This document shows, piece by piece, positions 33,044 through 44,109 of a stretch of 64,000 bases of DNA (positions are counted from its first letter, which is position 1; each line of letters starts with the position of its first letter). A program made the position numbers and the translations under genes. The notes under the pieces are model-generated. The model saw only the letters and a program-made list of their open reading frames with translations, did no database searches and had not been told where the DNA came from. The stretch covers positions 3,358,541-3,422,540 of the forward strand of contig ONZQ02000001.1 of NCBI GenBank assembly GCA_900312665.1, in the 5' to 3' direction. Source of the DNA: Cephalotrichum gorgonifer (Eukaryota; Ascomycota; Sordariomycetes; Microascales; Microascaceae).

Positions 33044-34574
33044 TCACGCTCTCCCGACTTTGAACGAGAGGACCTAGACGCAGCAGATTCCCTGTTAGCA
33101 AGCTCAACTCAATGAAGGGGGCACTAGGCAACGGAAACAGGGAAACACGGGCAGGCTCACATCGTTCTTGCCCACCGCGACTATGTCGTCCTCCGACACC
33201 CTCATACCCCCCGCCCCTTCTATGTACGCAATCGGCGCGTCTCCCATGACCTTCCGAGCGGCGTCGCCAACGGTGGAGTTCTTCTTGACCAGAACACAGT
33301 CCCTGAACACCGCTTTCGGGTCGAAGGACGTGGTGCTCTTCACGGGGAACACGGGCACCAGCCCCAGAACCTCGGCGGCCTTGGTCAGCACCTGCACCAC
33401 CCCCGTAGATCCGAACCTGTAGAGCACCATGTCCTTCAAGTTCTCTATCCTGGCCCTGTTCTTCTCGTCGAGCTCCTTCAGGCCCCCGCCGTCCGGGTCC
33501 CCGGCCTCTATGAGGTCCTCCCTCGTGTCGACGAACTCACTACCCTCCACGTACTTGATGTACCCCTGCTTCGCCATCTTCCGCAGGAAGATCTCGGATA
33601 TGGCCGAGCAGAGCACGACGTTAGGGTACATCTTGGCGATCTTGGAGATGTTCTTGTCCGAGTCCACGTGGTCGATCTTGTTCAGCGCCAGCACGGTGGG
33701 GAACTTCTCATCCGTGAACGCCTCCACCACGGCCTCGATCGTCGCGTCGTCCCAGTTCTCCAGCGGCTCCTTGATGCCCGACCTGTCAAGCGCGCGGTTC
33801 ACGACCGCCGACGTGGCGCCGTACCCGGAGAACTGGTTCTGCAGCGTCTCCGCCGCCGACGCCTTGACGGCCATGTGGCGCCTCCGGATGGACCCCCACT
33901 TCTCCATCAGGTTCCCCCTTATCCACGCCGTGATCTCACTCCGGAGCCACGCGACGTCGACGGACGGGTCGTACCCGCGCGTCTCCTTGCCCTCGGCGTC
34001 CACGGTCCCGGAGGCGTCCACGACGTGTATGAGCGCGTCGGCGTGTCGAAGGTCGTCCAGGAACTTGTTGCCTAGGCCGCGACCCTGGTGGGCGCCGGGT
34101 ACGAGACCCGCCACGTCGAGGAGCTCGATCGGCACGGAGCGTCGGCCGTCGTCACAGGAGCCGTAGTTTGGCTTGCATTTGTCCTGGAGGTTATACCGCG
34201 CGCAGGCGCAGGGGACCTGGAGGTAGCCTACGGCTCTTTGAGGGTCGATGGTAGTGAATCTAGAAAAAAAACCCGCTTAAGTCAGTTCACCTTTCCTTAT
34301 ATGCGACGCCTGATTCGAGAGATATGCGTCCTCATAGCTAGGCGCGATTCGTGCAAGGTAGTCTCGGTGAGGGTGAGGGCGCGTACGGGAAGTTCCCTAT
34401 ATAAAACCAAAAGAGTCACATCAGCTTTCCGTAGGTCTTCCGTGATGCGCTGGGCGGATATACCCGGGACCGCTACCCACCAACTTTGGACGAAGCGTCC
34501 GTGAGCGAATTGAGCGTCGTGCTCTTGCCTGCCGAGGGCTTGCCGACGAGGCCGATCAGCGGATCGCGAGGCAT
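33044..34574 (-). CDS. Obg/YchF-type GTPase (yeast Ygr210c-like)
   Basis: Four exons on the minus strand (34574–34481, 34396–34387, 34259–33161, 33073–33044) give 410 residues, matching yeast Ygr210c (about 411). G motifs in order: GKPSAGKS at 11–18 (Walker A), the FPFTTI switch-I element, DVAGLVPG (Walker B/switch II), and NKID. A TGS-like domain closes the protein (VFRDCVLVKKNSTVGDAARK to the end VLSFKVGRA). The family is thought to act with ribosomes, but the role of this branch is not settled. A Cys-containing insert after switch I (CACARYNLQDKCKPNYGSC) is typical of the branch. Exon 2 is only 10 nt and is required for frame (see findings). It is head to head with the SET gene. Confidence 0.92.
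34387..34396 (-). other. 10-nt internal microexon of the GTPase gene
   Basis: Flanked by TATATAG acceptor and GTACGC donor on the minus strand. Phase 1 in and phase 2 out: it completes the codon after Val-30 and supplies Gly-Asn-Phe and two bases of Pro. Without it exon 1 joined to exon 3 reaches a stop after about ten codons. Confidence 0.85.
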
Positions 34575-35066
34575 TTGGAGGAGAGATGCGTCGGAGGTGC
34601 GACGGCGTGGAGTAGGAAAGCAAGGGTGGGCGACGCCACGGGAAGCGAGTGTCCGGCACGAGTGTCAAAAAAGGGGCGTTCGAGGGATCGCAAGGGAAGG
34701 AGCAAGAATGGGCGGAAGTTGATAGTAAAAAATGTTCGAGTCTTGTCTTGGGGGGCGCCCGTTGGCGGGCGAAGGAGGGGCAATATTTTTTGGCGGGGTA
34801 ATTAATGGCTGTCTGTCAGTAATACTAGCCAGATCCGACCTTGCTCCCGACATGTATGCTTAAGTGTGCACTACGCACGTTGACCCTCTATCATCAATCA
34901 GAGCCGCACGACCAATTTATGAGAACAAAACTACAACTTTAGACGGTCCCTAGATCCGGAATGGGTTGTTTGTCTTGCACTGCCTTCATTCCAACAGTTC
35001 TACGCCCATCATCTCGCCCCTCACCTCAGGCACCATCGTACCATCGCTCGACGAGGCGCCCTCAGA
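34575..35066. promoter_or_regulatory. Divergent promoter region (GTPase / SET gene)
   Basis: The 492 bp between divergent start codons should hold both promoters. No specific site was recognised. Confidence 0.55.
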
Positions 35067-37081
35067 ATGGCTAGCTCAAAGTTGTCGATCGACTCCCTCC
35101 CAATCTGGGCCTCGCTCAATGATGTCAAACTGAGTGCGGTCGAAGTTGGTACCCTGGGAGAGAAAGGCCAGGGTATTGTATCGTCGAAGCCAATATCTGA
35201 AGATAAGCAGACGGCGGAGCCAGTGCTCGTGAGAGTGCCGCATGACATCATATTATGTGAGGATGTCATCGAGGGATATGCCAAAGCGGACATGCGATTC
35301 AGGGATCTCCTTGATGCCATGGAACCTCAGGTATCTCATATCATCGCCCGGGGCTTGTATACTAACGGGATTGCCTTGCTGACAGCGGCCTGTTAGTCTC
35401 TGAGGGTGAAGACTCTAGTATTCCTCATTTCGCAGCGGGTCCATGCGACGCAGTTGACACCATGGACGGAATACGTGAGGTACCTCCCGGAAGAGATATT
35501 CGTTCCAACGATGTGGCATGACCATGAAGTAGCTCTCCTCCAGGGAACCTCACTCGAGGTAAGTCTGACATGATCTTTGTTCGACCAGAAAAAAAGGGGG
35601 GGGGGAAATCCGGCTCCTGCTCCCTCCCCAGGCCTGCCTCCTCCCCAGGCCTGCCTGTTTTAGAACCTAATGTTCACAGTGTCTCTAACACTCGTTGAAA
35701 GACAGCCGTGAACGCAAAGTTGACCGATCTAGTACGGGAATTCGACCTCTTTCGCGAGAAGACCGAAGATCTGCCCTCCTGGAGAAGCGTGTGGGACAGC
35801 AGGACGCTGTCCCTACGAGACTGGATTCTCGCCGACGCCTGGTACAGGTCCCGCTGCCTCGAGCTTCCGAGGTCAGGCACGGCCATGGTCCCCGTGCTAG
35901 ACATGGCGAACCACTCGTCGGCCCCAACAGCTCGCTACGAGGAAACCGATGACCACGAAGCCCTGCTTCTACTCCGCCACGATGCCAAATGTGCCCCTGG
36001 GGATGAAATCACGATAACCTACGGCGAGGACAAATCCGCAGCGGAAATCCTCTTCAGCTACGGCTTCATCGACACCGAGAGCACCAGGAAGCAGGTTGTC
36101 CTCCCCGTACCCCCCCTGGAAGATGACCCGTTGGTACGGGCAAAGCTATTCAGCTTCGGGAAGCCGCCAATGGCGGAGATCGAACTGGAGGGCGACGACA
36201 AGGTCTCCTGGAAGAGCCCGTTCGCCTACTTCCTGTGCCTCAACGAGGAAGACGGGCTGGGCTTCCGCACCCTGCAGGAGGTAAGTGGCGCGCGGCAGCT
36301 CAGAGTCTTCTGGCAGGAGGAAGACGTGACGGACCGGGTCGACGACTTCGAGAGCCTCGTTGAGGGACACCCCTCGTGCAAGGTGTTTAGGCTGCGCGTC
36401 GTGTCTGTCCTGGAAGATCTGGCGGCGACACACCTGGCTCACATGAAATCCGTGACATCGCCGGAGGAGGAGGAGATGCTTCGGGAGATCCACGCAGAGC
36501 CGCGAAGGGAGTGCGCTCAGATGGCCCAGGAGTTAAGAAGTGTGGAATCTGAGATTCTAGAGGCCGCCTTGGCGTCTCTCCAAGAAGAGGTAAGATCTTC
36601 GTCCCGACTTCATAGATGGCCGACCATTCCTCTTCCTCATCACCCCTCAGCTACCTCCCCCTCCCCTCCCCCGCCCCTTTCAGCTCCGCCATTCACTACT
36701 CATACGAGTACTTGTATACCCGCGCGACGACGGTGAGTCGGCGCCCTTGCAGCTACTTTAGTGAGTCAAGCTTGGCTGCACCGCACCGCACCGCACCGCA
36801 TCACACCCATTCCTTACGCCGCTTCGCTCCCATATCCCGGCTCCTCCTTATCTCGCACGCGTTCGTTCCTCTATTACGTTCACCTCCCCAGCATGTCGGC
36901 TCTCCAAGCAGTATAGGTACTGGTACTTATAATATTGTTGGATGCTGACTGGGCACACACATTGCAGAAAACACGGCTCCTTGAAGACGAGGGCGTCCTA
37001 GCGTATCTCGGATCGATGGAAACTGCCGAAAACGAACAAGCGGCTGCTTACCTGGCCAATGAGGAGGAGGACTTTAGTTGA
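35067..37081 (+). CDS. SET-domain lysine methyltransferase, Rubisco-LSMT/SETD type
   Basis: Four exons (35067–35330, 35397–35558, 35702–36589, 36968–37081) join in phase to 475 residues. The split SET domain covers roughly residues 1–265: SVEVGTLGEKGQGI-like N-SET region, then DMANHSS (the NHS cofactor motif) and ITITYGEDKSAAEILFSYGF (the catalytic Tyr region). The second half fits the Rubisco-LSMT substrate-binding domain. Such fungal enzymes (Set10/Set11, SETD6-like) methylate non-histone proteins, including ribosomal proteins and elongation factors; the substrate here is unknown. The last intron (36590–36967, 378 nt) is long and holds GCACC tandem repeats near 36777–36800. The start is the ATG just upstream of the conserved N-terminus. 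Confidence 0.88.
36777..36800 (+). repeat. GCACC pentamer repeat inside an intron
   Basis: About four to five tandem copies of a five-base unit, directly read, in the last intron of the SET gene. Confidence 0.8.
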
Positions 37082-40000
37082 GGTAGGGTAGGACTGGCCA
37101 ATGTAACTGGTCTGGAATACTTCAACCAAGTATTCTGTTTGGGCCTCCCTTCTAATACCACTCGCCCGGTAGTTATTAGTACCCGTAGAGGACAGAGGCG
37201 TGTTATTACGAGTATTGCTTCAGATTCGCGGGCCCGAGTCCATGGGAGGAGATTGTGCACGACTGCGAGCGCCCATGATTCGGGAGTAGCATGTAACGCT
37301 GGAGAATGGATGCGTAGCCACAGGCTTACTTCTAAACACCTGAAGGACTATTTATTGGAGACTAATCAGGGTGGGAAAAGGTGTCTGGTCTTTGACCTAG
37401 TTCGAACCTTCACTTTTATATATGCAGAGACAGCAAGGATCTGGGGTCTTGAGAGACTTACTTCGTAGTTAGTCATGGGAATGCAGCACCAAGACAAGAA
37501 CCAGGGCCAGGCTAACGGCCAACGGGGCACCACTTGGTATGTATTTCATGGGTACACCCCTCTCCCCTGTCCCCTGGCCCCTCTTAACCTTAGCTCCGAG
37601 ACGGAAAGCGAGCTCGATATCCTCACGAGAGAAGAGGCGATGGTTATCACCGAGTGGAGTAGGTCATCATTACAAGTGCCCAGTGCGAAAGATATTCCTC
37701 CCCTAATACATGACGTAAATGGTTCGTCCCCTCTGGCGGGTGATGATCCCTTCATTTCGTTTTCCTGTCCTCGTTCATGCCCTCGTGCAAGCTTAACCAC
37801 GATCAGAGCCGCCGCCCGTTCATATATGATGTATGATGTCGATGGCGTCTGCATGTATTGATTGATGTGCCTTCGTCGGGTTCTCCATTCCTAGTTTGCG
37901 CCAGGCCTTCTTCCCTGGCGCGAATATCAGGAAAAAAAAGGAATTCGGTATCTTCCTGAAGAAAAGGGAAACCGAACTTGCCCCGTACAACGTGCCCATA
38001 AGACTTGGAGGGACACGATCCCCGCAGAGTGTGTGGTGGGTGGGCACGAGAACGAAAATGCGGGGGAGGGGCGAAACTGGGGCAAACCTCTGATGTTCGA
38101 GCCACCTGGACGACCCCTATCCGCTTTTGTACTAGTTGCTTTGGGGGAGGCTGGCATCCACGCTGACGAGAGGGTATTAATTTCTTGACCAGAACAAGTA
38201 AGAGTACGCCATCACGGATACTTGTGCTGGATATTCGTGTATACATATACCAAAGTAAGTATGACGTTCTTGCTTCATGCACCTGGCGCTCCTGCAATGA
38301 AGGTACTTGTTGTTTACTTTGTAGTCCGACGAGCATTCATGGTGGGTAGGAAGTGCGGAACCGAGAGGGAGCATGTCGCGATGAATCAGAACTTGTACAG
38401 TGTATCTCCATCACTGCCTCTCGGATCCGCCGCCATGAGACGTCTCTTCTCAACGAGTGAGAGCGCGGGGTGGCGTTTTCGTTGCTCTTCGATAGCTGCT
38501 GAACGCTTGGATCTACTGCAGATCGCACCTGTGGGAGGTTTTTATTTGTGCTACGCGATCGTACTGGCGACATGGGTCAACTTCCGCGATTTCTCACGAT
38601 TCCCTGTCGCCTCACTTCCGAGGCTGACTTGTAAATACGAGTAAGTCCCCCCTGGTGTGGGAAATGGGCTTTCGGAAGCGGCGAGTGTCGGATGCGAACA
38701 CTGCATGTCTGGATGCATTCGCAGGGCTCGTCAGCCGCAGGCAAGCAGCCCTCATTGCGATGCGGCTCGTGTTCTCGGCAGTACTCTGCGCGACGTGTGG
38801 TAATCTACCTAGTCATCCTTGCATGCGACGGACATGTCGAATTAGGGAGGACATAATAGGATTGGGAGGGATATCGCCTGCAGCAGGGAGGAATATCGCG
38901 GGACCGAATGTATGGGTAGCACAAGTGCCATATCGTGGTGGGGAGCGCCTATTACTTGTACCAGCAAGGTAATTGGCTCCGGATGGAACGGATCAAGGGT
39001 ACATGTATATATTTCACAAGCTGGAAGCAGAAGTCTTCGACTCTTTAAGGCTGGGCCGGACCAACCGACGTCAAGTATGATAACTAGCCTCTTTTCCTTC
39101 AACCATCATCTGCCGCAGAGGGGCGGCCGTTCGAGACGCAGAGGTGGTTCGATGCATGCTGCAACTCTCTGGGGTCTTTGAGGAGACAAGCCTTGCGAAT
39201 ATTATAGGCTCCACCAGATTCAGGCTGCATCGCGGGGGATGGCAATCTGCTATTGGGCTCTGGTACTCGGACACCGAGGATCCTGGGGTAACGAACAGCC
39301 ATTCGTGCGGCGCCCTCGTGCTCGTACCTATTATTATATCTTCTGGAGGTCGGGGTATCTGGGGTGATCAGGCCATTATTGAAATGGGGACCTCGGAAGA
39401 TCCGGGGGAGGGGCTCAATGCAATGCAACTCAAGAGACGAGCAGATTAATCCAGTGTGTGTGCTGAGAGGCGGAGCATGAGCCAGGCTAAGATGGGTCGT
39501 TGCTGGAGCGGAGTATTACGGAGCATTCGAAGCTAGGGTTCTTGCACGCTAGCATCTCACAATGAGTACTCGTAATACGAGTATGAGCAGCGCCGCCCTC
39601 GGCCACGCGTCTGCAAGGTATAATCGTTGATCGAGGGAGCATCGGCACTGCCCTTTCTTTTTTGCCCAGATCCGCCGTCTCACGATGAGTTCTGGGTTTT
39701 TGTTGACGGCGGCTGAACTCTTACCTTCTCCGGATCCAGGTACTTGTACTACCTTGCGGACAGCTGGCTCCCTTGTTGGTCTCGGTAGTCGGTCGAATTT
39801 GCTTGAGTGCGCGCTAGTTCGAAGTTTGTCCGCCGCGCTAACAGAAGCCATCGTGGTGTGCAAGGGGTGCTGAGTTAACTAAAAGGGGGGCAGGGTCACT
39901 TTCCGAGTGTCGGAAGGAATGTTATCATTAGGTGGAGATGGCCGACCGACATGGACCTGGGCAGGCCCACTTCCGGCAAGAGAGGCTAGGCGAGGGATCG

Positions 40001-41236
40001 AGGGTTTGCTTTTCCAGCTGAGTGAGGTATTAATGTACGAGTACGAGAATGGACGGGGTACTAGTATTCTTATGTACGAGTAGGGAGCACTATAGCGGCG
40101 GATCTTTATCCTCCAAGTGAGGATGTTCTTCTCATATACTCTTCTAGTTCCATATTTACCCTGAAGCAGAATACCATATTATTATGAGTTTCTGGCTAGG
40201 AGAGCCCATGTTACTTGAGCCCCCTGTAAATCCAACTATAATTGTGTTGGGGATTGGTTATCCACTTTTTCCCGGGCGAATTTTCCCGTGGGTGGGTAGG
40301 GTACATTAATAGGAGGCAGGAGGAGTACGTAGTAGTACCCGACTTGTACTGAGTAGCCCCCAGCACCTGGAGTAATACACTATTGTCATACTCCAAGGTC
40401 GGTGAATCAGCAGCGCTCTGACTGGTGCCTGGTCTCGCCCCTGCCCCACTGCCTGGCAATACAAGTACATTACCATGACGCCTACCCCATATTACCCCAT
40501 ATAATAGCGCAAGTAATATCGTGCCAGTACCTGTACTTGGGCCCCAACACAGGTCCACACAGTCGTACTTGTTTTGTACTGCGGTGGTGCGCGGCCCGTA
40601 CTCGTACCTAGTCTTCCCTCCCTCCAAGGCAGTCACACACCCACAAATGATGCTACGTAGTACATACGAACCCCCGACAGGCTCGTACACTAGTTTATCC
40701 AGGTTCCCCACACGCCCCACGCCCACCCCCCCCGCCCCGTGCCCCATGCCGTAGCACAATAAAACTCCTCCATCGCCCAGGCTTGTCCCGCTGTCCGCTC
40801 CCGGCTCTTCTCGTAATCCACCCTCTCATTTCGACTACCTGCCTCCACCCGTCCATATCTTGAAGACATTAGCCATTCGACATATTTTGGGGTTTCGCTA
40901 TTGCTCTCACTGCCCCTGCGGGCGTCCTCCCGACTCCGGCGACGACCACGGCCCCCTTCCTGTCGACCGAATCTATTTGCGGACGTGCAGTCGCCCACTA
41001 CTGTACTCGGAGCCGAGCCATCCCCTGTCTCAGACCTCAGAAACGAGTGATCGAGATCGATATTGTCAGGAACCGGGACACCACTAGGGACAAAAACGCC
41101 ACACCGACCATCCGACGACAATTGACGCCGCGTACCCCACGTCCGATATTTTCTCTTACACCCTTAACACGACCGACTCGAATTTCGTCCTTCCTCACAC
41201 ATACCCGCGTCCGCCCCATCGACGCCCTCAGCCAAG
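37082..41236. other. Long intergenic region upstream of facB
   Basis: About 4.2 kb without a supported gene. It contains many GTAC-cored words such as TACGAGTAC and GTACTTGTAC (for example 39562–39585, 39740, 40034, 40320–40360, 40455–40470, 40525–40610). Three CYCCRS words, the complement of the CreA consensus SYGGRG, cluster at 40706–40735. ORFs such as 38222–38644 show no family resemblance or splice structure. A transcription-factor gene follows, so a long regulatory region or long leader is plausible. Confidence 0.5.
40706..40735 (-). promoter_or_regulatory. Cluster of possible CreA (carbon repression) sites
   Basis: CCCCAC at 40706–40711 and 40715–40720 and CCCCGC at 40730–40735 match the complement of SYGGRG. 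They lie about 500 bp before the FacB start. The consensus is short and the local sequence is C-rich, so chance matches are likely. Confidence 0.3.
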
Positions 41237-44109
41237 ATGCCTGGCATACTCCCCATGAAAGTTATCAAGGTGGGCACCAGTTCGCAGAGCCGCATAGCCC
41301 AAGCCTGCGATCGATGCCGCAGCAAGAAGATCCGCTGCGACGGCATCCGCCCGACGTGCTCCCAGTGCTCGAATGTCGGCTTCGAGTGCAAGACGAGCGA
41401 TAAGCTGAGCCGCCGCGCCTTTCCCCGTGGATACACCGAGTCGCTCGAGGAGCGCGTTCGCCAGCTCGAGACCGAAGTCAGGGAGCTGAAGGATCTGTTG
41501 GACGAGAAGGATGAGAAGATTGATATGCTCTCGAGGTTATACGGGAACAGACCGTCACCTCCCGCGCACAGTCCGGTCAGCGAAAGGAAGAGTACCGCGA
41601 CTACGCAGGCAAAGGAGGACACATTCCGAGTCCAAGCATCGCCATTACTTCTCGGCGTCGAGAACTCCGACTCTTACTTCATGGGCGCCTCCAGTGGCCG
41701 CTCCTTCATCGGTTCGTACCTTCATTGTAGAATGATATACCTGGGCTTGATTTCCTGACACCCTTGCAGAGTCCGTCAAGAGGAAGATCCAGGAGAGCGG
41801 AAAGTCTTGCGAAGGCTTCAACCCCGAGTCTTTCCTACATATTCAAGGCTGCCATCCTCTATCAGCCAACGTGCCAGATTCCACGTCGAGGATTCCTCCC
41901 CGCTTGTTCACAGACAGATGCGTCAATGTCTACTTCCAAGAATGGGCTGCGCTCTTCCCAGTTCTGCACAAACCTACGTTCCTTCGGATCTATGAGGAGT
42001 TCGTCGCGGATCCCGAGAAGATCAAGGATAACCACAAGATAGCCCAGATATATCTCGTCTTCAGCATCGCTGCCCTAGCAGGCGATTTCCCAGATCCCGA
42101 ACAGATTGCCGTGTGTGAGCGCGAGTGGCAGAAGGCTCTCGACGCGGTGCTCATGGACAACACCATCATCACCCTCCAGTGTCTGATCCTCGCCCTGATG
42201 TACTGCACGGTCAGGGCGGACTACAAGCGGCTGCAGCACTACAAGGGGATTGCCGTTGGGCTCTCCCACCGCCTGGGGCTCCACCAGAGCCAGAAGCGGT
42301 TCTCGTTCGGCGCGCTTACCATCGAAACCAGGAAGAAGGTATTCTGGACGCTCTACACCATTGACTGGTATGTGCACAACCTCCCTCCCCGATCCGTTCC
42401 CCCGTTTTGATAGAGTCTGACCATGTCTTTTGAAGCTTCTCTGCTGCCATTCTCGGCCTTCCGAAGTTGCTGAAGGAAGACGACATCCACGCAGAGTATC
42501 CCGCGGACATGGACGACGAATATGTAACCGAGAAGGGATTCCAGCCCACGCTACCAGGCGAGTGCACTCGTCTCAGCAACGCGCTCGCTCTCTTCCGCGG
42601 CACCCGGATCCTAGCTAAGGTTCTAGAGGGGGTGTACCCCGCTGCGTCTACGCACGAGTTGTCCCTGCAGCGGCTCTCCGCCTTGGATGACGAGCTCACT
42701 CAGTGGTATAACAATCTCCCGGACAACTTGAGGCTCACCTTTGCGCAAGATAAGCCTTCGACGGACATTACCGGCAGCCGTTCGCCATTGATGGTACGCT
42801 ATTTTCTTTTTCTTTTTCTTTCGTTCAACTTGACTTTTCCTATCCCCCGAGTCCACTTGCTAATAGTAGAGGTCGATAGGCTCTCGCGTACTACTATATT
42901 CGCATTTTGATTCAGCGCCCGGCCGTGGGATCTACCCTGGGTCAAAAGGCGACTCCTGCGTTAATCTCGATTGGCGACTCCAGCAAGCACATAATCCAGA
43001 TCATCGAGCTCCTCGAGGAGAGAAACATGACGTTCTCGTTCTGCCTGAACAAGACGGACGTGCTAGTTATTTGCGGAATGACGCAACTGTACCAGACGCT
43101 CGCGCTCAAGCACGACAGCAAACTCTCCAAGGACGGACAAAAGCTGGTCAATGGAGTGATCAGGATGCTTCTGAAGGCCAAGGCGGTGGGGTCGCTCGAA
43201 TTTAAGCGCGTCTCGGGCATGGTTGTGAAGGTTGACGAGGCTAGGCCACCGACACCGCCTCAATCCACCCCGGGAGCGTCCACCAGTTCGGCGGGTAGTA
43301 GTAGCAGCCAGCAAGGTTCCCCGCCCACCGGCAGGCTAGAGACGCCGCCGGCCCACAGGGGGCAGTCGATGGGTCGTCTTTCGGCGGCGTCAGCTAGCGA
43401 GTCGGATTTGCTACAGCAGCAGGCCAAGTTAAGGCGAATGACGATGCCAAGCACCGCCCACCCTCGGGCCGAGGTTGCCCCGCCTCAAGGACGCCGATCC
43501 TTTGATACGAACTCTCCGGCACAGCCTACACGGAGGCAACACGGCGCAAGCCAGCAGATGTCGCCACAGACCCACGGACTCGACTATCTCTCGCTCAGCG
43601 GTGGCGTGGCCACCCAGCACGCGGCGCGCATGCAGCTGCACGGCCGGCAATATAACAACAACAACGGCCTTGCTGGTTCGCAGGCGCAACGGCTGGCGCA
43701 GATGTACCAGACCTGCCCCGAAGAGTCTAAGGCGGCGGAGTTCTCGCCGGCGCAGTGGGAAGCGCTCCTGGGCACACTGGACGGGGGACAGGCGAATGTC
43801 TACGACGCGATATACGGAGGGCCATCTCCGATTTCCATGCACGAGCAGCAGGCCCTGGACAACACGACGCACACCGTTGGGGCGGGGTGGCTCGACGAGC
43901 CGTGGAACCTGGCGGGGTTCGCGATGGGCGATCTCGACGGCGCGGGGCAGAGCGTGCTGAGCATGAGCGACGAGAGCTTGTCTCCCGGGGAGGAGATGAC
44001 GCCGACGGATCTGGGGCTGGGCGTTGACGGACTCGATCTGGGGGATGGGATCTCGAGGAGGTGTCGGTCTGGGTACGTGAACGGGATGGAGAATGATTTT
44101 ATATTATGA
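41237..44109 (+). CDS. facB: Zinc-cluster regulator of acetate use (FacB/Cat8)
   Basis: Four exons (41237–41711, 41770–42367, 42436–42793, 42916–44109) join in phase to 874 residues, close to Aspergillus FacB. The Zn2Cys6 cluster has cysteines 24, 27, 34, 41, 44 and 51 (CX2CX6CX6CX2CX6C) within ACDRCRSKKIRCDG. It runs into RRAFPRGYTESLEERVRQLE, the linker and coiled coil that identify the FacB/Cat8 family. A fungal-specific transcription-factor middle region covers about 210–480. The C-terminal third is Gln/Ser/Gly-rich with acidic patches, a likely activation domain. The family activates acetyl-CoA synthetase, glyoxylate-cycle and gluconeogenic genes on acetate or ethanol and is glucose-repressed (acu-15 in Neurospora). 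The long upstream region fits complex control. Confidence 0.93.

Noticed and set aside
36290..36307. Donor-like GTAAGT and nearby AG inside the third exon of the SET gene (possible 18-nt intron)
   Set aside because: Far too short to be spliced; the reading frame through it gives conserved-looking sequence (QLRVFWQEEDV).
38222..38644. 140-codon ORF in the facB upstream region
   Set aside because: Some hydrophobic stretches but no family pattern, no splice support and a background of repeated GTAC words.
40690..41121. 143-codon minus-strand ORF upstream of facB
   Set aside because: Probably an open stretch in the facB promoter or leader; low-complexity Arg/Gly-rich sequence without homologous features.
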